In this document: positions 15,090 to 21,723 of the stretch, piece after piece
Numbering within the stretch: the first letter of the stretch is position 1
How the letters are laid out: every line of letters begins with the position of its first letter
Source of the DNA: DASQPE01 sp041488455
Lineage (GTDB): Bacteria > Gemmatimonadota > Gemmatimonadetes > Gemmatimonadales > GWC2-71-9
Assembly: GCA_041488455.1 (NCBI GenBank)
Contig: JBGPPG010000052.1
Span: forward strand, 1 to 21,723
Direction: 5' to 3'
DNA: 21,723 nt
The notes under the pieces: model-generated
The model's database searches: none
Seen by the model: the letters and a program-made list of their open reading frames with translations, nothing else
What the model was told of the DNA's origin: nothing
Position numbers and translations under genes: made by a program

Positions 15090-15193
15090 GCCGCAGTCCC
15101 CCTTCCGCGTCGTCCCGCCAACGGCTAGAATCGGTGCCCGCGTCTCCCCTGACGCGTCCAACCCTCATCCGAGCCCATTCAGGGAGCGCCCCC
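15090..15193. promoter_or_regulatory. Spacer upstream of the aquaporin gene
   Basis: These 104 bases separate the receptor from the aquaporin gene. TAGAAT at 15126-15131 resembles a -10 box, but the base stretch 17 bp upstream (TTCCGC) is a poor -35. The clearest signal is the ribosome-binding site AGGGAG at 15181-15186, 7 bases before the ATG. No terminator hairpin for the receptor gene was recognised. Confidence 0.3.
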
Positions 15194-15826
15194 ATGCGGA
15201 GCTACCTCACCGAATTCATCGGGACCTTCTTTCTCGTGCTCACGGTGTGTCTCACGTCGATCGGCGCGGTTCCGATGGCGCCGCTGGCCATCGGCGCATC
15301 CCTCATGGTCATGGTCTACATGGGTGGCCACGTGTCGGGCGGCCACTACAACCCGGCGGTCTCGCTCGCGGTGCTGCTGCGCGGGAAGATGAAGTCTGTG
15401 GGCGAGTTCATCGCGTATCTCGTGAGCCAGCTTGCCGGCGCGATCGCGGCGGCGCTGGTCGCATACGTGATCACGGGGAGGACCATCGCGGTCGCCCCGG
15501 GCGATTCGGTCTCCGCGACCGCCGCGCTGCTGGTGGAGATTCTCTTCACGTTCGCGCTGGCGCTGGTAGTGCTCAATTCCGCCGTGTCGGCCAAGACACA
15601 GGGGAATTCGTTCTACGGGCTCGCTATCGGGTTCACGATCGTGGTCGCGGCGTTCGCGGGCGGCTCGATCTCCGGTGGGGCGTTCAACCCCGCGGTGGGC
15701 ACCGGCCCGACCTTGGTGCATGCCTTCATCGAAGGGGGCTCGCTGTCACACTTGTGGCTGTATCTGGTGGGTCCGTTCGCTGGGGGGGCGCTCGCGGCGG
15801 CTGTCTTCGGCATCCAGGAGGGCTAG
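15194..15826 (+). CDS. Aquaporin/MIP-family channel with an atypical selectivity filter
   Basis: This 210-residue channel has the six transmembrane segments and two half-helices of the major intrinsic protein family. The start ATG follows AGGGAG. Two NPA motifs are present: N53-P54-A55-V56 in GGHVSGGHYNPAV and N165-P166-A167-V168 in GGSISGGAFNPAV. In classical aquaporins and glycerol facilitators the second motif is NPAR, and that arginine forms the aromatic/arginine filter. Here it is Val168. The residue 12 positions before the second Asn, where Escherichia coli AqpZ has His174, is Ala153. The filter is therefore predicted to be wider and uncharged, so the permeant may not be plain water; small neutral solutes are possible. 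The two halves are strikingly alike around their NPA motifs. It is probably monocistronic, or transcribed with htrA 99 bp downstream. Confidence 0.88.
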   Translation: MRSYLTEFIGTFFLVLTVCLTSIGAVPMAPLAIGASLMVMVYMGGHVSGGHYNPAVSLAVLLRGKMKSVGEFIAYLVSQLAGAIAAALVAYVITGRTIAVAPGDSVSATAALLVEILFTFALALVVLNSAVSAKTQGNSFYGLAIGFTIVVAAFAGGSISGGAFNPAVGTGPTLVHAFIEGGSLSHLWLYLVGPFAGGALAAAVFGIQEG

Positions 15827-15925
15827 GCGGTTCCCTGCGACCTTCTCGAGCCTCCGGGCATCCGTACGTAGTCAGCACACCTCCGGCCCGCAGGGCCGTC
15901 ACGGATCACCGCAGGGAGTCTCTGA
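15827..15925. promoter_or_regulatory. Spacer upstream of htrA with a small hairpin
   Basis: A perfect 6-bp stem CGGCCC (15884-15889) / GGGCCG (15893-15898) with a GCA loop lies 28 bases before the htrA start. The ribosome-binding site for htrA is GCAGGGAG ending at 15918. The hairpin could end aquaporin transcripts or affect htrA translation; nothing distinguishes these. No clear sigma-E-type promoter was seen. Confidence 0.3.
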
Positions 15926-17527
15926 ATGTCGCCAGTCAATCGCACTCGTTTGAGGTTCGCCGGCTTCGTCGGGGCGGCCTTTGTCGTTGGTCTCATGCTC
16001 GCGGGCCTGCTCGATCTTCCGCTTCGGGGGGCCGCGCAGCAGGTGGCTCAGCGAATCCAGCCGGCGGCGGTCGCCGCGCCGGCGGCCACGGATGCCGGGG
16101 CATCCGCCCGGCAGCTCTATGACCTGAGCGAGGCGTTCGCCTCGGTCGCCGAGCACGTGAAGCCGAGCGTCGTCTTCGTGAAAGCGGACCGGAAGCCGGA
16201 CGCGGAGGACGGGGACGGGTCCGCCCCACGCCTGCAGCTGCCCCCCGGCGCCGAGCGCTTCTTCCAGTTCGGGCCGCAGCCCAGGCAGCCCAGGGTGGAG
16301 CAGGCATCCGGCTCGGGGTTCATCGTCTCCAGCGACGGCTACATCCTCACCAACGCGCACGTCGTGGACGGCGCAAAGCGCGTCACCGTGCGGCTGCTCG
16401 ACCGGCGCGAATTCCCGGCCAAGGTGGTCGGCACCGATCCGGCGACGGACGTGGCCGTGCTCAAGATCGACGCCACCAACCTCACGGCGGCGCCCCTCGG
16501 CGACAGTGACGCAGCCCGCGTCGGCGAGTGGGTTCTCGCCGTCGGCAACCCGCTGGGGGAGAACCTCACCTTCACCGTGACTCAGGGCATCATCAGCGCG
16601 AAGGGCCGGGTGCTCAACCTGCCGAACCGGACCGACCGCAGCATCCAGGACTTCATCCAGACCGACGCGGCGATCAACCCCGGCAACTCCGGCGGGCCGC
16701 TGGTGAGCGTGCGGGGACAGGTCGTGGGGATCAACTCCGCCATCGCCAGCGAGACCGGCTACTACTCCGGCTATGGTTTCGCGATCCCGGTCAACCTGGC
16801 CCGCCGGGTGATGGACCAGCTCATCAAGAGCGGCCACGTCGAGCGCGCGGCGCTTGGTATTCTGGTGCGCGACGCGAACGGCACTGACGCCCAATACGTC
16901 GGGCTCCCGGACATCCGGGGCGTGGTCGTACAGGACTTCGCGGGTCAGAGCAATGCCGCGGAGCGCGCGGGCCTCGAGGTCGGTGACATCATCGTGTCGG
17001 TGGACGGGCAGCCGGTGGAGTACGTCGCCCAGCTCCAGCAGACGATCGGGTTCCGCAAGGCCAGTGAGACCGTGAAGGTGGAAGTCGCGCGGAAGGGCGG
17101 AGCGCGGAAGACCTACACCGTGCCCCTCCAGCCCGTTCCCGAGCGCGCGGAAATCGCCTCTCGCGGCGAATCCCGCGGCGGCGCGGACAGTGACGACGCG
17201 GCGTCAGTGACGCTGCTAGGCCTTTCGGTCGCGTCGCTCGACCGGGCCACCGCTCAGCAGTTCTCCGTGCCGAGCAGCGTGAACGGAGTCGTCGTTACCG
17301 ACGTCCGGCCGGGCGGCCCGGCAGCCGAGTCTGTGGCCGGGCCCGACAACGGCGGCCCGGACATCGTCCTGTCGGTCGAGGGCAAGCCGGTGCAATCGCC
17401 CCAGGAGCTGCGCAGTACGCTGGCGGGCATGAAGGCGGGGGACATCGTTACGCTTCGCATCTACAACGCCCAGGCGAAGTCGTATCGGATAGAGCGGCTG
17501 AAGCTGGGGTCGGCAAACGCCGAGTAG
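15926..17527 (+). CDS. DegP/HtrA-family periplasmic serine protease with two PDZ domains
   Basis: This is a 533-residue S1C protease that degrades or refolds damaged envelope proteins. The ATG at 15926 follows GGGAG. An N-terminal hydrophobic segment (about residues 12-32, FVGAAFVVGLMLAGLLDL) is a signal peptide or membrane anchor. The catalytic triad is intact: His145 in LTNAHVVDG, Asp175 in DPATDVAVLKI and Ser255 in NPGNSGGPLVS. A Pro-rich acidic stretch before the protease core corresponds to the LA loop region. PDZ1 spans about residues 305-395 (RGVVVQDF...GLEVGDIIVSVDGQPV), and PDZ2 about 430-525 (NGVVVTDVRPGGPAAES...GKPVQSPQELRSTL). A Ser/Gly/Asp-rich linker joins them. It probably has its own promoter in the 99-bp gap. 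Orthology to DegP rather than DegQ or DegS is not settled. Confidence 0.95.
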   Translation: MSPVNRTRLRFAGFVGAAFVVGLMLAGLLDLPLRGAAQQVAQRIQPAAVAAPAATDAGASARQLYDLSEAFASVAEHVKPSVVFVKADRKPDAEDGDGSAPRLQLPPGAERFFQFGPQPRQPRVEQASGSGFIVSSDGYILTNAHVVDGAKRVTVRLLDRREFPAKVVGTDPATDVAVLKIDATNLTAAPLGDSDAARVGEWVLAVGNPLGENLTFTVTQGIISAKGRVLNLPNRTDRSIQDFIQTDAAINPGNSGGPLVSVRGQVVGINSAIASETGYYSGYGFAIPVNLARRVMDQLIKSGHVERAALGILVRDANGTDAQYVGLPDIRGVVVQDFAGQSNAAERAGLEVGDIIVSVDGQPVEYVAQLQQTIGFRKASETVKVEVARKGGARKTYTVPLQPVPERAEIASRGESRGGADSDDAASVTLLGLSVASLDRATAQQFSVPSSVNGVVVTDVRPGGPAAESVAGPDNGGPDIVLSVEGKPVQSPQELRSTLAGMKAGDIVTLRIYNAQAKSYRIERLKLGSANAE

Positions 17528-17549
17528 CACCGGCGCTCCGATGCAACGG

Positions 17550-17579
17550 GCGGGCGGGTCGCGCAAGCGGCCCGCCCGC
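17550..17579. terminator. Strong GNRA-loop hairpin between convergent htrA and PHP genes
   Basis: Arms at 17550-17562 and 17567-17579 pair over 13 positions (12 Watson-Crick plus one G-T wobble) and close on a GCAA tetraloop. It lies 22 bases past the htrA stop and 3 bases from the stop of the minus-strand PHP gene. TTGT follows on the plus strand. This suits a bidirectional terminator, although the T tract is weak. Confidence 0.65.
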
Positions 17580-17582
17580 TTG

Positions 17583-18386
17583 TCATGGCGCCCCGACGGC
17601 GGTCCCGTCCGCGATGCGCGCCGGGGTCGTGGCGAGCAGGGTCTGCGCCTGGGCCTCGCGTCCCGCCGCCACCAGGGCGTCGTACGCCGCGCGCAGCGAG
17701 ACACCGCGGCGCCGGCTGCCGTGGTGGTCGGTCGCCAGCAGATCGACCAGCCCGGTTTCCACCAGGCGCCACGCCAGCCGCTCGGATCCCGGACTCGAGT
17801 CGCTGTAGTGCCCGGTGAGGCTGCCGGCGTTCACTTGAAGCAGTGCTCCCTGCTCCCGCCACGCGGCGATCGTCTCCAACGGATCGAGTCCCGCCGGGAA
17901 GTGATAGCGCTCCGGATGGGCGATCACGATCCGCTGGTCGGCCTCCAGGACCTCGGCGATCACGTCCGCGTGCGTCCCCTGCAGGTCGAAGCCGAACTCC
18001 ACGAGCAGATACCGCGTCCCGGCGAGCCCCACGCCCTCATGATCCAGGATCGGTCGGATCAGCGCGGCACGCGGAGCCCAGATCTCCTGTCCCAGGCCAA
18101 GCTCGGGAAGTCCCTCCTCCCGCTCGGCCGCGGCGACCAATTGGTCGAACCCGCGCCGATGTTGGTCGAGCTCCCGCTGCACCGCGGCCATCGTGTCCAT
18201 TCGGGCGAGCAGCAGGTGAGGCGTAGTGACTACCGCACCGACACCCTCCCGCGCCAGGGCCCGAAGCGACTCCAACGCCTCCCCGACCGTCGCAGCGCCG
18301 TCGTCCACGGCGGGAACGAGGTGGCTGTGCAGGTCGGTGAAGCGATGGGGCGACGGGGAGGCGGGCATGTGGGTCAGTGTCGGCAT
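17583..18386 (-). CDS. PHP-domain phosphatase, CpsB/CapC (YwqE) tyrosine-phosphatase-like
   Basis: This 267-residue protein has the metal-binding motifs of the polymerase-and-histidinol-phosphatase fold: DLHSHLVPAVDDG with His20 and His22, VVTTPHLL, GQEIWAP, IVIAHPERYHF and DLLATDHHG. The layout and the VDDGA opening match the CpsB/CapC/YwqE branch, manganese-dependent phosphatases that remove phosphate from capsule-synthesis tyrosine kinases. The start at 18386 is preferred over the ATG at 18368, though neither has a clear ribosome-binding site, and longer in-frame starts would run into pxpC. It lies only 28 bp after pxpC and is probably the last gene of that operon, an unusual partner because no tyrosine kinase or capsule gene is in the window. 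It could instead act on a small metabolite. Confidence 0.82.
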   Translation of the reverse strand: MPTLTHMPASPSPHRFTDLHSHLVPAVDDGAATVGEALESLRALAREGVGAVVTTPHLLLARMDTMAAVQRELDQHRRGFDQLVAAAEREEGLPELGLGQEIWAPRAALIRPILDHEGVGLAGTRYLLVEFGFDLQGTHADVIAEVLEADQRIVIAHPERYHFPAGLDPLETIAAWREQGALLQVNAGSLTGHYSDSSPGSERLAWRLVETGLVDLLATDHHGSRRRGVSLRAAYDALVAAGREAQAQTLLATTPARIADGTAVGAP

Positions 18387-18414
18387 GGCTGGGTCCGGGC
18401 TTGATAAGCAACGT

Positions 18415-19347
18415 TCATGCCGATTGGGCCAGCCGGTGCAACAGCTCCTCCTGACGCCGAAGGCGGGCCCGGGCCTCACTCAGCTCGATGATCTGGAAGC
18501 GGACCCGCTCACCCGGCGTGCACTGCGCCAGACGACCCAACTCGGTCGTCGGCACGACCGCGATGCGCAGGTACCCACCCACGGTCGGCCCATCGGGCAT
18601 CAGCACGATCGGCTCGCCTCCCGGTGGCAGCTGAACCGTGCCCGGGCACGCCGGCGCGGAGAGCCGGTCGCCGGGAAGCGTGAGCGCCAGGGGCGGTGCC
18701 TCCAGCCGGTATCCCATCCGGCTCACCGCCCGGGAGACACGAAACTCGGTACCCAGCAGCCAATCCCAGGCAGGAGCGGCCAGGAGTCCCCGGTCAGGTC
18801 CCGGCAGGAGTGCAATCGGCGCATCCGTCTTGTCCGTACGCCAACCCACGGGAGGCTGCTTCTGCGGCACCGCGGTCGGCGCCGCTCTTCCGAGCGGCAG
18901 CCGGTCGCCCGTGCGGAGTAGCCGCCCCTCGAAGCCGCCGAAGCGGGCGGGAAGGTATGTGGCCCGGCTCCCGAGCACGGGTGGCACATCAATGCCCCCG
19001 TCCACCGCCAGGTAGACCCACGCGCCGGTTTGGATCCGCTCGATGGTTAGGCTGTCCCCCGCCCGCGCGCGCTGCGCCCGATCCTCGGCGAGCGGCCGGC
19101 CGCCGAGCGTGGCCGCCGCCGTGGCACCGGAGAGGGCGATGATCGCGTCGCGCTCGAAGCGTACCTCCCCGCCCGCCACGCCCCATTCGATCGCCGCTGC
19201 ATCACGGCTGTTTCCGACCATGAGATTGGCGACGATGAGCGCAAAGGGATCCAGCGCGCCCGCGCGTGGAACGGCCGCGTGTAGATGCCCAATGCGGCCT
19301 AGATCCTGGACGGTGGCGAACGGGGGCGCCTTGAGGACGGTGATCAT
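18415..19347 (-). CDS. pxpC: 5-oxoprolinase subunit PxpC (KipA/biotin-dependent carboxyltransferase-like)
   Basis: PxpC works with PxpA and PxpB to convert 5-oxoproline (pyroglutamate) to glutamate using ATP. The 310-residue protein begins with MITVLKAPPFATVQDLGRIGHLHAAVPRAGALDPFA, with the conserved QDLGR and PRAGALD. It continues with ANLMVGNSRDAAAIEW, VYLAVDGGIDVPPVLGSRATYLPARFGG, and the late VSRAVSRMGYRLE and GEPIVLMPDGPTVGGY. All are standard for the AHS2/KipA domain, and the length is normal. Its ATG overlaps the pxpB stop (ATGA), implying coupled translation. Confidence 0.93.
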   Translation of the reverse strand: MITVLKAPPFATVQDLGRIGHLHAAVPRAGALDPFALIVANLMVGNSRDAAAIEWGVAGGEVRFERDAIIALSGATAAATLGGRPLAEDRAQRARAGDSLTIERIQTGAWVYLAVDGGIDVPPVLGSRATYLPARFGGFEGRLLRTGDRLPLGRAAPTAVPQKQPPVGWRTDKTDAPIALLPGPDRGLLAAPAWDWLLGTEFRVSRAVSRMGYRLEAPPLALTLPGDRLSAPACPGTVQLPPGGEPIVLMPDGPTVGGYLRIAVVPTTELGRLAQCTPGERVRFQIIELSEARARLRRQEELLHRLAQSA

Positions 19348-19997
19348 TCTTCCACCGGGGAGAAGCGCACCCGGTCGCCTGGGGCGAGCAGGTTCGGAGG
19401 GTCACGCGCCGGGTCGAACAGCACGGCCCCCGTCCGCCCGATGAGGTGCCAGCCGCCCGGCGTCTCCAGCGGGTAGACGCCGGTCTGTACGCCGGCGATC
19501 GCGACGCTGCCAGCCGGCACGCGCCGCCGCGGCTCGCCTCGGCGCGGCAGCACGAGTGCGGCGTCCAGGGGCCCGAGGTAGGCAAACCCGGGCGCGAAGC
19601 CGAGGAAGTGCACGTCGTAGGCGGGCTGGGAGTGGCGTCGAATGACTTCGGCGGACGACAGTCCCGTACGCTCGGCGACGTCCGCGAGATCCGGACCGTC
19701 GTAGCGGACGGGAAGGACGTGCATGGCGCGCTGCGGCGCCTGCGCGCGCGTCTCGGGTGCCTGCGCGGCGAGCGCGAGCTGTTCGGCGAGCGCTTCACCG
19801 TCCTGGCTCACGGCATCGAAGAAGACCGCGACGGACCCATAGGCGGGGACGACGTCGCGCACGCCCGGTAGGTGTGCCCGACCGATTCGCTCCGCCAGGC
19901 CGACCACGCGCGCCATGAGCCACGCATCAGCTCCCTCGCCGAGAACCACGAGCAGCGCGGAGTCGCCCAGCGGCTCGACCCGGGGGAACCCGCTCAC
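19344..19997 (-). CDS. pxpB: 5-oxoprolinase subunit PxpB (KipI-like)
   Basis: This 217-residue subunit is the partner of PxpC in the cytoplasmic PxpABC 5-oxoprolinase. The start is taken as GTG at 19997, overlapping the pxpA stop as GTGA. This gives VSGFPRVEPLGDSALLVVLG, the expected AHS1-domain opening, whereas the upstream in-frame sequence looks random. Diagnostic motifs are HVLPVRYDGPDLADVAERTGL, YDVHFLGFAPGFAYLGPLD, PRRRVPAGSVAIAGVQTGVYP and TPGGWHLIGRT. In Bacillus the homologue KipI also inhibits the sporulation kinase KinA; that role is not implied here. Confidence 0.92.
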   Translation of the reverse strand: MSGFPRVEPLGDSALLVVLGEGADAWLMARVVGLAERIGRAHLPGVRDVVPAYGSVAVFFDAVSQDGEALAEQLALAAQAPETRAQAPQRAMHVLPVRYDGPDLADVAERTGLSSAEVIRRHSQPAYDVHFLGFAPGFAYLGPLDAALVLPRRGEPRRRVPAGSVAIAGVQTGVYPLETPGGWHLIGRTGAVLFDPARDPPNLLAPGDRVRFSPVEE

Positions 19998-20779
19998 CGG
20001 ACGAACGGCGCGACCGTGATTCCCTCCGCGGCGAGCCGCGCGCGAACGGCTCGCAGTACGGCGACGGCCCGCGCGCCGTCTCCGTGCACACAAAGGGACT
20101 CCGCCTCCACTCCCAGGACCGTTCCGTCCGCCGCGTCGACCGTGCCCTCGCGCACCAGGCGGACCGCGCGGGAAGCGGCGGCTTCGGGATCCTCGAGCAG
20201 GGCTCCCGGAGAGCGGCGAGGTACCAGAGACCCGTCGCGCTGGTATCCGCGATCGAGAAACGCCTCGGAGACTCCGCGGAGACCCGCCTCCCGCGCCGCA
20301 GCGAGCAGCGGACTGCCGGCCAGCCCCAGGAACGCGAGGTCCGGATCAGCGGCCCGGATTCCCTCGGCGATGGCGCGCGCGATGTCGGGGTCGCGCACGG
20401 CACGGTTGTAGAGCGCTCCATGCGGCTTCACATACCGCACCCGAGTCCCCGCTGCCCGGGCGCACGCGATCATCGCGCCGACCTGATAGGCGACGTAGTC
20501 CGCCACCTCGCGCGGCGTGGCGCCCAGCTCCCGCCGGCCGAACCCGAGCAGATCGGGATACCCGGGATGCGCCCCGACGACAACCGAGTGGCGAGCCGCC
20601 AGCGCCGCGCTTTCCCGCATGCGCCCCGGATCGCCGGCATGGAATCCACAGGCGATGCTCGCCGACGAGATCAGCGGAAACAGCTCGGCGTCGGCCGGAG
20701 CCGGCCACGCGCCGAAGCCCTCGCCCAAGTCGGCGTTCAGATCGATGCTGGCGGTCGGGGGCGAAGCGGGGGGCGGCAC
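19994..20779 (-). CDS. pxpA: 5-oxoprolinase subunit PxpA (LamB/YcsF family)
   Basis: PxpA is the third 5-oxoprolinase subunit. The 261-residue product starts at GTG 20779; there is no ATG in frame before the conserved SIDLNADLGEGFG. Further family motifs are ISSASIACGFHAGDPGRM, VVVGAHPGYPDLLGFGRRE, VRYVKPHGALYNRAV and the C-terminal ESLCVHGDG. It leads a four-gene minus-strand unit (pxpA, pxpB, pxpC, PHP phosphatase) with overlapping start and stop codons between the pxp genes. Its promoter should lie in the 112-bp gap shared with the divergent gene at 20892. A ribosome-binding site is not obvious. Confidence 0.94.
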   Translation of the reverse strand: MPPPASPPTASIDLNADLGEGFGAWPAPADAELFPLISSASIACGFHAGDPGRMRESAALAARHSVVVGAHPGYPDLLGFGRRELGATPREVADYVAYQVGAMIACARAAGTRVRYVKPHGALYNRAVRDPDIARAIAEGIRAADPDLAFLGLAGSPLLAAAREAGLRGVSEAFLDRGYQRDGSLVPRRSPGALLEDPEAAASRAVRLVREGTVDAADGTVLGVEAESLCVHGDGARAVAVLRAVRARLAAEGITVAPFVR

Positions 20780-20891
20780 GCGTCAAATCAAGCACGGACG
20801 CGCCCCAAGTGAAACAATCCCGGCGTAAGTCTCGTTTCTCCTTGAAACGGCCACCCACAATGGTCGGCTCCGCCCGACCGGTGAGGTTCAC
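20780..20891. promoter_or_regulatory. Divergent pxpA/hypothetical gene spacer with two small hairpins
   Basis: These 112 bases hold two perfect 6-bp inverted repeats: CGTTTC (20833-20838) / GAAACG (20844-20849) with a 5-base loop, and GGTCGG (20862-20867) / CCGACC (20874-20879) with a 6-base loop. The second ends one base before the ribosome-binding site GTGAGG (20881-20886) of the plus-strand gene, so it could influence translation. No confident promoter boxes were found. Confidence 0.35.
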
Positions 20892-21647
20892 ATGCAGCGA
20901 TACTGGGTCCGGATCGCCCTGGGTGCCTTGGCGATCTTCACCATTGGGATGGTACTTATAGCGTTGGCCCGAAATGGGATACGTCAGGTCAGCGCGTTGG
21001 CCAAGTCGAATCGGCCCATCGGGATTCCGCTGGCCCTCCTGCCGTTCCGTGTGGACGGGGACCAGCTGGGGTCGGTGCGGCGGCTCGAGCTGCTCCGGAG
21101 TGCGCCCAAGAAGATCACGGGCATCCGGCTTACGGTCAGGCTCCAGGACTCCACATCGGTCGACCAGCTGCGGGATTGCAACCTGACCGTGCGCGAGCCG
21201 GTCGCGTTCGGTGGGCGGGAGGGGTTCAGCTGCGCCACGCCGGCTGACTCGGCTTCCGATCGATTGGAGCGCATCGGCGAAATCGTAATCGAGCCCGGCG
21301 GCATGGTCCGGGCGATCCTCGCGCCCGCTGCCCAGGCGGCGGAATGGCGCGCGAATCTGTACGACACAGTAGCGGCCCAGGCGGAGCTGGCCGGGCTCAA
21401 GGCGGAGCGGCTCGCCGACTCGTCGGCGCGGGCGGTCACCATCCGGGCCGACTCCACACACGCCATTATCGATATCCGGGGCGACTCCGCAAAGCCGCTG
21501 GTGCAGCTGCAGGCGGACTCGCACGGAGCCGTGCTCCGCGTGCGCAACCGCGCGGGCAAGGAGATTCTGCGGATGCACGCGGATTCCACCGGCGCGAGCC
21601 TCACGGTTTCGTCCGATTCCTCTTCGGCCGGGCACCACAAGCGCTGA
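20892..21647 (+). CDS. Membrane-anchored protein of unknown function with C-terminal 11-residue repeats
   Basis: I do not recognise this 251-residue protein. The ATG at 20892 follows GTGAGG at 5 bases. An N-terminal hydrophobic segment (about residues 8-26, IALGALAIFTIGMVLIALA) is a membrane anchor or uncleaved signal. The middle is a mixed, possibly beta-rich domain of about 120 residues with two Cys, in LRDCNL and FSCATP, that could form a disulfide. An Ala/Glu-rich, probably helical part follows around residues 150-180. From residue 185 the chain falls into consecutive 11-residue units: RADSTHAIIDI, RGDSAKPLVQL, QADSHGAVLRV, RNRAGKEILRM, HADSTGASLTV, then SSDS. The pattern of a polar ADS turn plus alternating hydrophobics suggests a small beta-solenoid or beta-stack. 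Topology suggests the repeats are periplasmic. Function is unknown. Confidence 0.75.
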   Translation: MQRYWVRIALGALAIFTIGMVLIALARNGIRQVSALAKSNRPIGIPLALLPFRVDGDQLGSVRRLELLRSAPKKITGIRLTVRLQDSTSVDQLRDCNLTVREPVAFGGREGFSCATPADSASDRLERIGEIVIEPGGMVRAILAPAAQAAEWRANLYDTVAAQAELAGLKAERLADSSARAVTIRADSTHAIIDIRGDSAKPLVQLQADSHGAVLRVRNRAGKEILRMHADSTGASLTVSSDSSSAGHHKR

Positions 21648-21655
21648 GCACCCAA

Positions 21656-21679
21656 CGGCCCGGCTTGCGCGCCGGCCCG
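21656..21679 (+). terminator. Hairpin after the repeat-protein gene, candidate terminator
   Basis: Bases 21656-21664 pair with 21671-21679 at 8 of 9 positions (one C-C mismatch) around the loop TTGCGC. The hairpin starts 8 bases after the stop and is followed by a pyrimidine-rich stretch (CCTCCCTCTACATCT) rather than a clean T run. The last 44 bases of the window hold nothing else that I recognise. Confidence 0.45.
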
Positions 21680-21723
21680 GCCTCCCTCTACATCTAGCGG
21701 CACCCCTCCCCAAGGGAGCAAGC

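Noticed and set aside
13836..15161. Minus-strand open frame (441 codons) opposite the receptor's 3' end
   Set aside because: It mirrors the third-position GC of the receptor gene and its product has no fold-like pattern. The plus-strand barrel and LTxxQ tail explain the region.

Overview
The window is a GC-rich bacterial chromosome segment with dense, mostly short-gapped genes, frequent GTG starts and several ATGA/GTGA gene overlaps. A SusC/SusD pair, a large Oar-like TonB-dependent receptor with a carboxypeptidase-regulatory domain, and this codon style suggest a Gram-negative of the Gemmatimonadota or a similar group. That placement is inference; no rRNA or other marker gene is present. No tRNA, rRNA, CRISPR array, insertion sequence, phage gene or integrase was seen. 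It reads as ordinary chromosome with some unusual proteins rather than a mobile island.

Layout. 1-3695 (+): a SusC-type outer-membrane transporter, cut at the window's left edge, and its SusD lipoprotein. 3718-5661 (-): a Tat-exported FAD oxidoreductase resembling spermidine dehydrogenase, converging on SusD across a hairpin. It is divergent, across a 341-bp G-tract-rich spacer, from a saccharopine-dehydrogenase-family enzyme and an aldehyde dehydrogenase (6003-8770, +). These three may form an amine (polyamine or lysine) oxidation locus. 8805-10570 (-): a short Rho factor overlapping an F420-reductase-like NAD(P) oxidoreductase. 10718-11356 (+): a MarC-family membrane protein. 11412-15089 (+): a 1225-residue Oar-like TonB-dependent receptor with a C-terminal Spy/CpxP-like LTxxQ domain after the barrel. 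15194-15826 (+): a small aquaporin whose selectivity-filter arginine is replaced by valine. 15926-17527 (+): a DegP/HtrA protease. 17583-20779 (-): a pxpA-pxpB-pxpC 5-oxoprolinase operon followed closely by a CpsB/CapC-like PHP phosphatase. 20892-21647 (+): a membrane-anchored protein of unknown function ending in 11-residue repeats.

How the genes relate. Much of the window concerns the envelope: nutrient uptake (SusCD and the Oar-like receptor), periplasmic quality control (HtrA and the Spy-like extension) and membrane channels. The rest is nitrogen and amine metabolism (flavoenzyme, saccharopine dehydrogenase family, ALDH, 5-oxoprolinase). Most promising for follow-up are the receptor-chaperone fusion, the aquaporin with a remodelled filter, the Rho lacking its N-terminal helical subdomain, and the 11-residue repeat protein. 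All family assignments were made by reading the sequence; no database search was run.
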